Source: Fen-1258 sp041658245 (GTDB taxonomy: Bacteria; Bacteroidota; Ignavibacteria; Ignavibacteriales; Melioribacteraceae). From it: a stretch of DNA of 64,000 bases. The position numbers and the translations under genes are program-made. Location: positions 1 through 64,000 of the forward strand of contig JBBAAM010000002.1 of the NCBI GenBank assembly GCA_041658245.1. The letters are read 5' to 3'. The notes beneath the pieces are model-generated. The model did no database searches. It saw nothing but the letters and a program-made list of their open reading frames with translations, and was not told where the DNA came from. Below are positions 33,652 to 42,736 of the stretch, in pieces. Position 1 is the stretch's first letter. Each line of letters begins with the position of its first letter.

Positions 33652-34505
33652 TTCACTTTTTTTGCTTGAAGAAGCATTTTCAAAAATTCTGCAACTCCAT
33701 CTTCATTATTCGATCTCTTAGTTACAATATCTGCCATCTTTTTCAATTCAGGAATTGCATTTGCGACAGCAATCTTCAGAGCGTCTGTATCAAAGAGCGA
33801 TTTATCATTATACCAATCACCAATTACAGCCGCTTCTTTCATTTTTATTTTTAAGTGCTTTGTTAATCTTCTTAAAGCATCACCCTTATTCGATCCCATT
33901 TTTCTAATTTCTAAATAATAAGTGCCGCCCTGACTTTGCGATTTATAAAATGATGAACGAACGCCAAATGTATATGGAAAAGCCATTTTACTTGCCACAT
34001 GTTTTACACTATTTTGATAATCACCTACGATTAAAACTTCTAAAGTACCCTTCAGAAAATTTTCATAGGATATTATTTGTTCGTACTTCGCCCCAAATTT
34101 ATCCAATAATAACGGTACAACTCCATTCTCCTCGGTAAAATAAATTGCAGAATCATGACATAGCGCTGATTTCAATAAGTACCTATCGGCTAAACTTAAA
34201 GCACGTAAAACAGTTCTTTCGGAAAGTCTGGATTCGAAAATGCTTTTATCACCGGGGTATCTTTGAATTAACGCTCCATCTAATGTTATGAGAGGAATTT
34301 TTATTTGTAGTGCATCTGCATATTCTGTAACAGCGCTTAATAACCGTCCGGATGCAATGGAAAATTTCACTCCTAATCCGGAAAGTTCTTTAACGAGATG
34401 TTTAGTTTCATCTCCAATTTGATTGTTACTATCTAACAGAGTTCCGTCGAGATCCATTACAACTAATTGGATTCTCTTCAGAATTCCTTTATTGATCATA
34501 TTCAT
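33648..34505 (-). CDS. Cof-type HAD-IIB sugar phosphatase-like protein
   Basis: 285 residues with the Cof/YidA pattern: nucleophile motif VVMDLDGTLLDSNNQI near 16-31, the FSIASGRLL motif II Ser, a C2B cap domain in the middle, a Lys in the SNKGDALRRL segment, and the acidic motif IGDWYNDKSLF. These enzymes dephosphorylate sugar phosphates, flavin or pyridoxal phosphates; specificity is usually broad. It overlaps the PgpH-like gene by ATGA and so heads the operon with it and xerD. Confidence 0.85.
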   Translation of the reverse strand: MNMINKGILKRIQLVVMDLDGTLLDSNNQIGDETKHLVKELSGLGVKFSIASGRLLSAVTEYADALQIKIPLITLDGALIQRYPGDKSIFESRLSERTVLRALSLADRYLLKSALCHDSAIYFTEENGVVPLLLDKFGAKYEQIISYENFLKGTLEVLIVGDYQNSVKHVASKMAFPYTFGVRSSFYKSQSQGGTYYLEIRKMGSNKGDALRRLTKHLKIKMKEAAVIGDWYNDKSLFDTDALKIAVANAIPELKKMADIVTKRSNNEDGVAEFLKMLLQAKKVK

Positions 34506-34685
34506 ATGAATAATATATTCATTATTGCAAAGAGAGAAAAATCATTAATGACGAGTAAGATTATTTAAAAATAATGATTTCAAAGATAATTGAGGTCAAA
34601 TTCTTGTGATGATTTCTAATAATAGTTTTCACCACGTGTTTTGTTGAGGGCGTTTTTTAGAATTGATTAAAGTAGTTGCAATCCT

Positions 34686-35045
34686 CTACAAATTTTCTAA
34701 TTCTTTTAATGCTTCATTTACAGTATTACAAACATGAAGAACTCTATCAAGCTGAGAAATTTCAATAAGAGTTTTAACATTCTTTGTCGGAGAAGCAATG
34801 CGGATATGACCTTCACTTGATTGGAGAATTCTAAAAGCAAGAAGGATGGCACTTAATCCCGAACTGTCGCAATAATCAACTTCGGAAAGATCAATAATAA
34901 GTTTTTTTACATCTTCAGTATGAAGAAGTATGGTAAATTCACCTTTTACAAATCCGGCGATGGAAGCATCAAAACGCTTTTCATTTAACTTAAAAATTGC
35001 GCTATCGCCTATTTTTTTTAATTCGTAATTGAAATTTTCGCTCAT
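34686..35045 (-). CDS. STAS-domain anti-sigma factor antagonist
   Basis: 119 residues, a single SpoIIAA-type STAS domain. LIIDLSEVDYCDSSGLSAIL contains the conserved phospho-acceptor Ser of the DSSGL loop. Such proteins bind anti-sigma kinases in partner switching. No RsbW-like kinase is adjacent, so the partner lies elsewhere. The gene lies about 70 bp downstream of the GT9-like gene on the same strand. The 180 bp beyond its 3' side (34506-34685) is AT-rich, without a visible gene. Confidence 0.88.
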   Translation of the reverse strand: MSENFNYELKKIGDSAIFKLNEKRFDASIAGFVKGEFTILLHTEDVKKLIIDLSEVDYCDSSGLSAILLAFRILQSSEGHIRIASPTKNVKTLIEISQLDRVLHVCNTVNEALKELENL

Positions 35046-35117
35046 CTTTCACTACTATAAATTATTATTTTACACCTCTAATCTACAAATTCGGTTAAAT
35101 ATTCCAAACGTTTTTAA

Positions 35118-35648
35118 TTAGAACATTTGAAGGTAATTTAGAAAGCTTTTATATGATGCCTCAGAATCACCTTGTTTATCAACTATTTGAAGGTTGTAAT
35201 AACTTTCAGACAGCTCTTTTACAAAACTGATACGAATTTTTGATTTTACAATATTTGAAATCGCACTGAAAAAAATGTCCTCTGAACGGTTTAGATCAAT
35301 AACTACATCGAATTCTTTTGCATTTAGTCTTGCAACAAGGTTTTTTTCGGGCAAATAGAACCTTGAAACCTGGTACGGAAGAAAAGAAATAAATTTGAAT
35401 TTCTCTTTATCGGGGATCAAATTGTATTTATGTTCAGGTAAAAACAATGTTATCACTTTTTTCTGGTTTAGATAATATTTTAATATTTCAAGAGTATGAT
35501 AAAAATCTTTATCGAAACTTGGCATTATAAAAAAGAAATCTTTTGCACTACTTATGACGTTGTTATAAGCAAGTTGTTCGATATTTTTGTGCAAATATTT
35601 TCTTTTAACAACAAAATGACCAATCTTTCGTTTTATACCTTCAAACAT
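35118..35648 (-). CDS. Hypothetical protein resembling the N-terminal domain of GT9 heptosyltransferases
   Basis: 176 residues. No strong family match is evident by eye. The alternating beta/alpha pattern, the FFFIMPSFDKDFYHTLEIL start, the KKVITLFLPEHKY strand and particularly DVVIDLNRSEDIFFSAISN...KIRISF resemble the first Rossmann-like half of GT-B family 9 enzymes (D-VIDL-RS-KIRIGF). The second, nucleotide-sugar-binding half is missing, so catalysis as a glycosyltransferase is unlikely unless a partner exists. The gene starts 3 bp after the ligA stop and is probably co-translated. The function is unknown. Confidence 0.5.
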   Translation of the reverse strand: MFEGIKRKIGHFVVKRKYLHKNIEQLAYNNVISSAKDFFFIMPSFDKDFYHTLEILKYYLNQKKVITLFLPEHKYNLIPDKEKFKFISFLPYQVSRFYLPEKNLVARLNAKEFDVVIDLNRSEDIFFSAISNIVKSKIRISFVKELSESYYNLQIVDKQGDSEASYKSFLNYLQMF

Positions 35649-35651
35649 TTT

Positions 35652-37670
35652 TCATTCTTTAATCAATTCTAAAAATTGTTCTTCTGAGAGTATTTCAATC
35701 CCGAGTTTTTGTGCTTTTTCTAACTTAGAACCGGCGTTCTCCCCAACAACTACATAATTAGTAATTTTGCTTACTGAAGATACAACAGAACCGCCATGAT
35801 TTTGTATCTTTTCTTTTACTTCCTCGCGGGACATTGTAGATAACGTTCCGGTTAAAACAAAGGACTTCCTTTCCAAACGGTTAGATTTTTTTAACTTCCC
35901 TTTTGAAGCAAGAATTAATCCCGATTTCTTTAATTTTTCAACTATCTTAAGATTTTGATCATTGTTAAAAAATCTGATTACACTTTCACTTATGCTTGGT
36001 CCAATTTCATGAATAGCTTCTATTTCATCTTTTGAAGCGTTCATTAATTTTTCGATCGAAAGAAAATGATCTGCTATTTTATTTGCAGCACCGGAACCGA
36101 CATATCTAATTCCAAGTGCAAACAAAACTTTTTCAAATGGTCTTTGTTTACTTGTTTCAATTGCTTTCAAAAGATTATCAATACTCTTTTCACCTAATCG
36201 TTCTATCTTTATTAATTCCTCTCTTTTTTCTTTAAGTAAATAAATATCAGAGTAATTTTTAAAGTAACCTAAATCCACAAATAAATTTATCAATGCTTCG
36301 CCTAATCCTTCTATATCCATAGCTCCACGTGCTGCGAAATGTTCAATCTTTCCTTTTACTTGAGCAGGGCATAAATTGTTTTCACAATAAACAGCAACTT
36401 CTTCTTCCGGTTTAAATAATTTTGATCTGCATACCGGGCATTTTAATGGAATTTTTACTTCAACAGAATTTTTTAATCTTTTAGAAAGATCAACAGAAAC
36501 AACCTTTGGAATTACATCTCCGCCTTTTTCTATTACAACCCAATCACCTTCGCGAATATCTTTACGTTTTATTTCATCAATATTGTGCAGAGTTGCACGA
36601 CTTATTGTAGAGCCGGCAAGTAAAACTGGTTCTAACTCAGCAACAGGCGTTAAGGTTCCAGTTCTTCCTACTTGCCAAGTGATCTTATTTAGTTTTGTAT
36701 TTGCTTGTTTTGCTTTGAACTTAAATGCAACTGCCCATCGTGGGGATTTAGCTATGCTGCCAAGTATCTTTTGATGCTGTAATGAATTTACTTTTATTAC
36801 TACTCCGTCTATCTCATAAGGTAAATCCGATCTTCTATTTTCCCAATCCCTACAAAAAATTAAAACTTCGGATAAATCCTTACACAATTTGAAATTTTTA
36901 TTTACTCTAAAACCAAGTTCATTAAGAAGTTTTAAATTTTCATACTGAGATTTTAATTCTTCATTCTCAGAATAGAAATAATATAGAAATATTTGAAGAG
37001 GACGTTTCGCTACGATCTGGGGATCTTGTAATTTCAATGTGCCTGCCGATGAATTACGCGGATTAGCAAATGTTTTCTCACCGTTCAGCTCGCGTTCATC
37101 ATTTAATCTATTGAACGCTTCCACCTCCATAAAAACTTCACCGCGAACTTCAAATTCTGTTAGTTTCATTTTTATTGATGACGGCTTTTTGATAATTAAA
37201 GGTACGGCACGAATTGTTTTAACATTATTAGTAACCTCTTCTCCTATTGTGCCATCACCTCTTGTAGCAGCAACATTAAATCTTCCATTAATATATCTGA
37301 GACTTACTGAAAGCCCATCAATTTTTAATTCGCATACATATTCCGGTGTTTCGTCTTTAGGCAATCCTTCGCGCACTCTTCTGTCAAAATCAAACAATTC
37401 TTCTTCACTGTAGGTATTAGATAAACTCAACATCGGAATTCTATGCTGAACCGGCTTAAATTCTTTGGTTAGATCAGATCCTACACGCTGCGTTGGAGAA
37501 TCTGGTGTAATTAATTGGGGATGATCCTTTTCGAGTTGGATTAATTCATTTATGAGTTGATCATATTCAAAATCGGTAATTGATGGTTGAGCAAGAACAT
37601 GGTAGTTGTAATCATGTTCTCTAATAAGCTCGCGAAGTTCTTCAATTCTTTGTTGAGGAATTTTTTTCAT
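35652..37670 (-). CDS. ligA: NAD-dependent DNA ligase LigA
   Basis: 672 residues, full length. LigA seals nicks during replication and repair. The NAD-binding Ia domain (YDQLINEL, PTQRVG) precedes the adenylation site CELKIDGLSV with Lys116. An OB fold, then the four-Cys zinc finger (CPVC...YCENNLC), helix-hairpin-helix repeats (IERLGEKS, ALGIRYVG) and a C-terminal BRCT domain (SFVLTGTLSTMSREEV) follow. The start lies inside the 3' end of the RodZ-like gene (29-bp overlap). Confidence 0.97.
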   Translation of the reverse strand: MKKIPQQRIEELRELIREHDYNYHVLAQPSITDFEYDQLINELIQLEKDHPQLITPDSPTQRVGSDLTKEFKPVQHRIPMLSLSNTYSEEELFDFDRRVREGLPKDETPEYVCELKIDGLSVSLRYINGRFNVAATRGDGTIGEEVTNNVKTIRAVPLIIKKPSSIKMKLTEFEVRGEVFMEVEAFNRLNDERELNGEKTFANPRNSSAGTLKLQDPQIVAKRPLQIFLYYFYSENEELKSQYENLKLLNELGFRVNKNFKLCKDLSEVLIFCRDWENRRSDLPYEIDGVVIKVNSLQHQKILGSIAKSPRWAVAFKFKAKQANTKLNKITWQVGRTGTLTPVAELEPVLLAGSTISRATLHNIDEIKRKDIREGDWVVIEKGGDVIPKVVSVDLSKRLKNSVEVKIPLKCPVCRSKLFKPEEEVAVYCENNLCPAQVKGKIEHFAARGAMDIEGLGEALINLFVDLGYFKNYSDIYLLKEKREELIKIERLGEKSIDNLLKAIETSKQRPFEKVLFALGIRYVGSGAANKIADHFLSIEKLMNASKDEIEAIHEIGPSISESVIRFFNNDQNLKIVEKLKKSGLILASKGKLKKSNRLERKSFVLTGTLSTMSREEVKEKIQNHGGSVVSSVSKITNYVVVGENAGSKLEKAQKLGIEILSEEQFLELIKE

Positions 37671-38556
37671 TCTTTGATTGGGGAACTATTGTCAAATAGC
37701 GGATATTATCATGAGTAATAAAAAGATTTCTAATTTCACCCGGCTTGCCAACGTTTTCAACTTCCTTGTTATTAAAAAATATTTGAACTACACCGGCATT
37801 TCCAACACTTACACTGAAATTTTTTGTTGAAGCAAAATTTAGTCTTGTGTTTGCTTGGACTATATTCTGATGAACGATTTTTCCATCCGTCGAAACTTTA
37901 ATCCAAACTCGTGCATTTGCAAACACCGATAAACGCAGACTATCGGGTGTAACAACAGATTGATCAACAAGACCGGAAGTTTGTGAGGTTGTTTGAGATT
38001 GTGACGATTTATTAATTTCAAATCGTTGAGTGTTTTCCGAGTTTGTTTCCTGATCAAATTTTTCTTGAATTATTCCGGGTGATGAATTTCTAATAAACGC
38101 AAAGTAAACAACAATCAGTGCTACAAATAATATTGATCCGCCGATAATATAATTTAGTTTCAAACTCTTTGCTGCTTTTCCAGGCTCTAAAGTTGATGGT
38201 TGAAGCACTTCAGTTGAATCAAATTCTTTTGTCTCTGATGTTTCTTGTAAATTAACTGAATTCTCTTTACTTGCAGTTTCCAATTGCGATTGTGGTTTTT
38301 CCTCGGGTTTACTCAATCTTGCAATATCAAATTTTTGTAATACTTCTTTAGAATTGAGCTCAATAGTTTGAGCAAATTCCTTTATAAAAGCACGTATGTA
38401 AATTTCGGGCAGAACATCAAAGTTTGCATCCTCAATTGCTTGAAGAAATTTAGGATCAATCTTTGTTTTTGCCGATACTTGTGACAGAGATATTTCTTTA
38501 ACTTCGCGGGCAGTTTTTAATTCATCTGCAAATTTTTTAAGGGCTTCTGTTGCCAT
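37642..38556 (-). CDS. RodZ-like HTH transmembrane protein (DUF4115 C-terminus)
   Basis: 304 residues. The N-terminal HTH_25-type helix-turn-helix (8-75; ISLSQVSAKTKIDPKFLQAIE, FIKEFAQTI) is typical of RodZ, which links MreB to the cell wall machinery. A single membrane helix (YIIGGSILFVALIVVYFAF, near 137) is followed by a Ser/Thr/Gln-rich linker and a C-terminal beta domain (DUF4115-like, with ARVWIKVSTDGKIVHQN). The layout is that of RodZ; no mre genes are nearby. It is encoded between rsmB and ligA, overlapping ligA. Confidence 0.8.
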   Translation of the reverse strand: MATEALKKFADELKTAREVKEISLSQVSAKTKIDPKFLQAIEDANFDVLPEIYIRAFIKEFAQTIELNSKEVLQKFDIARLSKPEEKPQSQLETASKENSVNLQETSETKEFDSTEVLQPSTLEPGKAAKSLKLNYIIGGSILFVALIVVYFAFIRNSSPGIIQEKFDQETNSENTQRFEINKSSQSQTTSQTSGLVDQSVVTPDSLRLSVFANARVWIKVSTDGKIVHQNIVQANTRLNFASTKNFSVSVGNAGVVQIFFNNKEVENVGKPGEIRNLFITHDNIRYLTIVPQSKNEKNSSTKN

Positions 38557-38572
38557 TGAGTTAACTTAATTC

Positions 38573-39940
38573 TTAATAACTCTTTTCTAATTTTGCTGCA
38601 AACGAACCATCAAGTCCGTGTAAGTGAGGTAAAGTTCTAACGCAGCCGTTTTCGTCTATTAGCTCTGCTGAAAGCGCATTACCGGGATTAATCAGCTTAA
38701 AGTTAGGAAAATCTAATAAGAATTTTTTTATGATTTCAATATTCTCTTCGGGTTCGATAGTACATGTGCTATACACTATGAAACCGCCGTTTCTTAATAA
38801 TGATGCGCCCTTCTTCAGTAACTCGTATTGAATATTAACAATTTTTCTGATATCCCCCAAGTCTCTTTTCCATTTTAGATCGGGTTTTTTGGTTAATGTT
38901 CCTAATCCGGAACAAGGTGCATCAACTAAAACTCTGTCAAATCCATGCTCATCTTCGTATTCATTAGCATCAATTGTAATAGTTTTTACATTTGTTACTT
39001 TCAATCTATTCAAATTTTTCTGTAATATTTTAAGTCTGCTTTCAAATCTGTCTAAAGCTATAATTTCACCAGAGTTTTGCATTACATCGGCAATGTAGGC
39101 AGTTTTTCCTCCGGGAGCGGCACATAAATCCAATACTCTCATTCCCGGTTTTACATCTAATAATTTAATCGGCAGGCCGGTACTTTCATCTTGAACGGTA
39201 AAGTAACCTTTATGAAAATATTCCCAATCGGTAATATTAGTAAGAGCGCTAAGACGAATAAATTCAGGCAAAAATTTTCCATTTGTAAATTTCAAATCAA
39301 CACTGTTTAGTAAAGAATTCATTTCTTCATAATTGGAAACTAATCCGTTAACACGAATCGTTAATAAAGGTTTATTGTTATTCGAAATTAACAGTTTCTC
39401 GGTTTCATCTTTTCCGTATCTATTGATCCATCTTTTAACCATCCAGCTAGGATGAGAATAATAAGCACTGAAGTATGCAATTATATCTTCGTTCGGATCT
39501 GGATAACGAATTGAATCTTTGCTTCGAATGATATTTCTTAATACGGCATTAGTTAAATCGGCAGGCTTTTGCCCTTGAAGTTTTTTTACAAACTCAACGG
39601 CTTCGTTAACTGCGGCATATTCCGGTACCTTGTCAAGAAATAAAATTTGATACAAAGCTACCCGCATTGCATTCTTAACGTTTGGAATACATTTTGAGAA
39701 TTGCCCTTTATAAAAACCATTAAGTATCCAATCAATTCTACCAAGCCAGCGGGTTACACCATGAACTATTTCGAAGAGCAATGATTTATCGAGACCTGAG
39801 AGGTTGGAATTTTTTATCTCTATATCGAGGAGTTTATCTAGATAAGCATCTGTCCTATCAATGCGGTTTAGGATTTTTACAGCATGTCCTCTAACACCTT
39901 GATAAAGATTGAGTTCAAATGATTCTGTATTCAGTTCCAT
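38573..39940 (-). CDS. rsmB: 16S rRNA cytosine-967 C5-methyltransferase RsmB
   Basis: 455 residues from ATG 39940; a TTG three codons upstream is less likely. The N-terminal NusB-like RNA-binding domain (VRGHAVKILNRID, EIVHGVTRWLGRID, KVPEYAAVNEAVEFVK) precedes the methyltransferase domain with VLDLCAAPGGKT (SAM), the motif IV Cys in DAPCSGLGTL and the motif VI catalytic Cys in YSTCTIEPEEN. Both active-site cysteines are present. It methylates C967 of 16S rRNA. It begins the group rsmB-rodZ-like-ligA-GT9-like. Confidence 0.94.
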   Translation of the reverse strand: MELNTESFELNLYQGVRGHAVKILNRIDRTDAYLDKLLDIEIKNSNLSGLDKSLLFEIVHGVTRWLGRIDWILNGFYKGQFSKCIPNVKNAMRVALYQILFLDKVPEYAAVNEAVEFVKKLQGQKPADLTNAVLRNIIRSKDSIRYPDPNEDIIAYFSAYYSHPSWMVKRWINRYGKDETEKLLISNNNKPLLTIRVNGLVSNYEEMNSLLNSVDLKFTNGKFLPEFIRLSALTNITDWEYFHKGYFTVQDESTGLPIKLLDVKPGMRVLDLCAAPGGKTAYIADVMQNSGEIIALDRFESRLKILQKNLNRLKVTNVKTITIDANEYEDEHGFDRVLVDAPCSGLGTLTKKPDLKWKRDLGDIRKIVNIQYELLKKGASLLRNGGFIVYSTCTIEPEENIEIIKKFLLDFPNFKLINPGNALSAELIDENGCVRTLPHLHGLDGSFAAKLEKSY

Positions 39941-40006
39941 ATCAAACAATAATTTTAGGTGCTTAGAAATTAATTAATTTATACACTGAAAAACGGGAAG
40001 GGTATT

Positions 40007-40037
40007 TAAAAAGCAAAAGGGCTGATAATACAGCCCT
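40007..40037 (-). terminator. Rho-independent terminator after rpmE
   Basis: The stem AGGGCTG/CAGCCCT (40018-40024 with 40031-40037), loop ATAATA, is followed on the minus strand by TTTTGCTTTTT. It begins 21 bp past the rpmE stop and separates rpmE from rsmB. Confidence 0.85.
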
Positions 40038-40057
40038 CTAACTGAAAGCTGATAAAT

Positions 40058-40264
40058 TTATGCTTCTTTCAAACCGTATTTTTTCTTGAATCTTTCTACT
40101 CGTCCGGCTGAATCTACAATTTTTTGTTTTCCGGTAAAGAAAGGATGACAATTCGAACAAAGCTCAATCTTAATACTGCTGACAGTTGAACGTGTTACAA
40201 ATGAGTTTCCACAAACACATGTAACTTCGCATCTCTTATAATTTGGATGAATACCTTTTTTCAT
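40058..40264 (-). CDS. rpmE: 50S ribosomal protein L31
   Basis: 68 residues, L31 family. It is the zinc-binding type: Cys12, Cys16 and Cys18 in RCEVTCVCGNSF, plus Cys36 and Cys39 in ELCSNCHPF, followed by the conserved HPFFTGKQ and GRVERFKKKYG. It binds the large-subunit central protuberance and bridges to the small subunit. It is monocistronic: a terminator follows and an 83-bp AT-rich upstream gap presumably holds its promoter. Confidence 0.97.
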   Translation of the reverse strand: MKKGIHPNYKRCEVTCVCGNSFVTRSTVSSIKIELCSNCHPFFTGKQKIVDSAGRVERFKKKYGLKEA

Positions 40265-40347
40265 TTACAACATCTTCCTTGATTATTTTGGGCACAAATT
40301 TAGCTATGCTGTGGCTAAAAAACAAACTACTATTGCTTAGATAAAGC

Positions 40348-41013
40348 TTATTTTTGAACCTTTTTTAAGGAATCAGCTTTCAATTGTGCTTTTTTGATTG
40401 AGTCAACAACGGCACGGTATCTTTCAAGTGTTTTTTTGTCCGGTTTTTCTGAAACAATAAAACCATCATACTGAGAAGGTTCTTCACCGTTGTTCACAAT
40501 ATTACCTCTGTTCGTATTACTTTGATTCTTATTTGATCCTGAAATATAATCATCAAGTTTGATTGATCTTGAATCATATAATGGAGACCGTACACTTGGT
40601 TTAGTTGTTCGGTCATTCGACCCTAAAAGACCGGGTGAATTAGATTGTAATTTAGTGTTAGAAGGAGTTGATTGCTGATTTTTCAATTCATTCTTAGCAG
40701 ATAAGGAATTATTAACTGCTGATTGATTATCCCTCAGTTTAGTTTGCTGTAATAATTGATTATTATTTTCCCGTGATGAAGGAAGAAAAATAAAAAAGAG
40801 AATAATTGTTATAACAACCACTGCAGATGGAGCGAGAAATTTTGCCCAACTGAATTGAGGTCTTTCTTTTACCGCATTTCCAAAATTTTTATTTTTAATA
40901 CGCGTTAATAGATTGTACTCAAAATTATCCGGTGCTTTAATTTTGGGTAAATCTTTGAGATCCTTCAACAGTTCTGAAAATTTGTTTTCTTCATCGTTGT
41001 AGATTTTTTTCAT
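40348..41013 (-). CDS. Putative membrane anti-sigma factor partner of the ECF sigma gene
   Basis: 221 residues. An N-terminal cytoplasmic region (1-70, with SELLKDLKDLPKIKAPDNFEYN, resembling the start of many anti-sigma factors) is followed by one membrane helix (about 75-93, VVVITIILFFIFL) and a long Asn/Gln/Ser-rich extracytoplasmic part ending in a Lys-rich coiled segment. No zinc-binding HxxxCxxC is present. The gene lies 3 bp after the ECF sigma gene, the usual position for its anti-sigma factor. The role is inferred from topology and neighbourhood. Confidence 0.6.
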   Translation of the reverse strand: MKKIYNDEENKFSELLKDLKDLPKIKAPDNFEYNLLTRIKNKNFGNAVKERPQFSWAKFLAPSAVVVITIILFFIFLPSSRENNNQLLQQTKLRDNQSAVNNSLSAKNELKNQQSTPSNTKLQSNSPGLLGSNDRTTKPSVRSPLYDSRSIKLDDYISGSNKNQSNTNRGNIVNNGEEPSQYDGFIVSEKPDKKTLERYRAVVDSIKKAQLKADSLKKVQK

Positions 41014-41016
41014 AAG

Positions 41017-41601
41017 CTACTCTCTGTAGATATGTTTTAAAAGTTTTTGTAATTGCGCTCTTCCGCGATTAATCCTTGATTTAACAGTACCGATTGCAAG
41101 TCCGGTAATTCCAGCAATTTCTTCGTAAGAAAGATCTTGTATATCTCTAAAAATTACAACTTCACGATAAACCGGTTTTACTTTCAATAATGCTTTCTGA
41201 ATAATCTCATTGCGTATTGTACCATCCGCAGCTTTATCCGGAGCTATGAACATCTTGTCTTCTATCTGAGGCGATCTTTCATCATCACTGTTACTAATTG
41301 AAAAAATAATTCTTCTTCGTCTTCGTTTCAATTCATTCTTAGCAAGATTACCAGCAATTGTGTAAATCCATGTTGAAAATTTTGCAAATGAACGGTAGGA
41401 ATCTTTATTCAAATAAAATTTTATCATAGTATCTTGAACAACATCAGCGCAAACATCGCGATCACCAACAAAGCGGTAAACAAAATTCATCAATGGATCC
41501 TTGTAACGTTTAACTAGAATATCGTAAGCTTCAGGAGTATTATTATCCTGATACTCTTTAATTAAATCTTCATCCGAAAGTTCTGTTAAAAGCTTACTCA
41601 A
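41017..41601 (-). CDS. ECF-type RNA polymerase sigma factor (RpoE-like)
   Basis: 194 residues. The sigma2 region has LVKRYKDPLMNFVYRFVGDRDVCADVVQDTMIKFY and the sigma4 helix-turn-helix has DLSYEEIAGITGLAIGTVKSRINRGRAQL. It has only regions 2 and 4, as expected of extracytoplasmic-function sigma factors. A 30-residue acidic/basic linker joins them. Likely controlled by the membrane protein encoded 3 bp downstream. No regulon target is evident beyond the pair. Confidence 0.92.
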   Translation of the reverse strand: MSKLLTELSDEDLIKEYQDNNTPEAYDILVKRYKDPLMNFVYRFVGDRDVCADVVQDTMIKFYLNKDSYRSFAKFSTWIYTIAGNLAKNELKRRRRRIIFSISNSDDERSPQIEDKMFIAPDKAADGTIRNEIIQKALLKVKPVYREVVIFRDIQDLSYEEIAGITGLAIGTVKSRINRGRAQLQKLLKHIYRE

Positions 41602-41685
41602 CGAAAATTATACCCTTTTTAGATAAAAATGTTTCAAAATTTTCGATTTAATTTTAGCCATTCATAAAAAAAATGCAATAAGTGG

Positions 41686-42723
41686 TCAGGAAACAATGCT
41701 TGATGTTACTTCCTCACCCAGAATTTCACAAATTAACATTAATAAAACAGTACGGTAGTCAGTAGAGGTCGTTTTTACGGCTAAATCCGCATTTAATAAA
41801 GCTCTGGAAGCGTTAAGAAGCCGTTCATCCGACATAAGATATTTTGCTTTTTTACAATTAAAATAATACCCCCAGCTAACACCAACCAGTTTAACTGCTT
41901 CATTATCATTTACTTTTGATCTGACCAGATCGGTAATTTGAGCGACAGTAAGAACGAATTTTGCCAGCATATTTATTATAAAAACTATTTCTACACCGGC
42001 ATCTAAAAGATTGTAAGCGACTTCTATTGCTTTTGATCTATCACCTCTGCCGAGTGAATCTTGCAAATCAAAAATTGAATATTCTTTAGTTGGAGAAGAT
42101 ATTTTCTTGATATCCTCGTATGTAATTTCATTCTTGCCGTTCATATAATCAATTATTTTTTGGAATTGCATCTCCAGAAGCGATTTATCTTCGCCAACAA
42201 TTTCAATCAAAGCTCTTGCAATATCTTGTGAAAAATTTATACCAAGTTTCTTTGTTTTTTTTACAACCCAATCAACTAATTCTTCGCCCGTTGCAGTGCG
42301 TGCTTCAAAGAGTTCTTTTTTCTCTAATAAATTTGAGTATGGTTCCTTTGAAATATCAGAAATTTTCCCGGATTGAATAATAATAAGAACAGTGAATGCG
42401 GACGGACTATTAACATATGAAGCGAGTTCTTTTTTATCACTAAATTTTTCAAAGTTTTTTAGGATAATTAACTTCTTCCCTCCGCCAAATGGAAATGAGT
42501 ATGCAAGATCTAAAACTTGTGTAAGACCTAAATTCTTTTCAGCTGACAAGATTTCTTTATCAAAATCCGAGAGAAGAAGTGGCGTTATTGCTTTTTCTAA
42601 TGTCTCCACTGCAAGATCTATCGTGTATTGATCTTCTCCGCATAAAAAATAAATTGGAAGAAGATTTTCCTTAGAAAGAAATTTTACAATTTCAGTTATT
42701 GAGGGTAATTCTTTTTTTGCCAT
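41686..42723 (-). CDS. holA: DNA polymerase III delta subunit HolA
   Basis: 345 residues, normal size. The delta subunit opens the sliding clamp within the clamp loader. Family features are LPIYFLCGEDQYTIDLAVETL at the start, FPFGGGKKLIILKNFEKF, a VDWVVKKTKKLG segment, and EYSIFDLQDSLGRGDRSKAIEVAYNLL in the third domain. It starts 13 bp after the cyclophilin gene, in the ftsK-to-holA run. Confidence 0.88.
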   Translation of the reverse strand: MAKKELPSITEIVKFLSKENLLPIYFLCGEDQYTIDLAVETLEKAITPLLLSDFDKEILSAEKNLGLTQVLDLAYSFPFGGGKKLIILKNFEKFSDKKELASYVNSPSAFTVLIIIQSGKISDISKEPYSNLLEKKELFEARTATGEELVDWVVKKTKKLGINFSQDIARALIEIVGEDKSLLEMQFQKIIDYMNGKNEITYEDIKKISSPTKEYSIFDLQDSLGRGDRSKAIEVAYNLLDAGVEIVFIINMLAKFVLTVAQITDLVRSKVNDNEAVKLVGVSWGYYFNCKKAKYLMSDERLLNASRALLNADLAVKTTSTDYRTVLLMLICEILGEEVTSSIVS

Positions 42724-42736
42724 TGATACTTAAAAA

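Noticed and set aside
34571..34600. Promoter downstream of the STAS gene (TTGACC with a weak -10; also TATCTTTG)
   Set aside because: Two incompatible weak readings and wrong spacing for the Bacteroidota-type promoter; not strong enough to call.
37039..37413. 124-codon plus-strand reading frame
   Set aside because: It is antisense to the adenylation domain of ligA.
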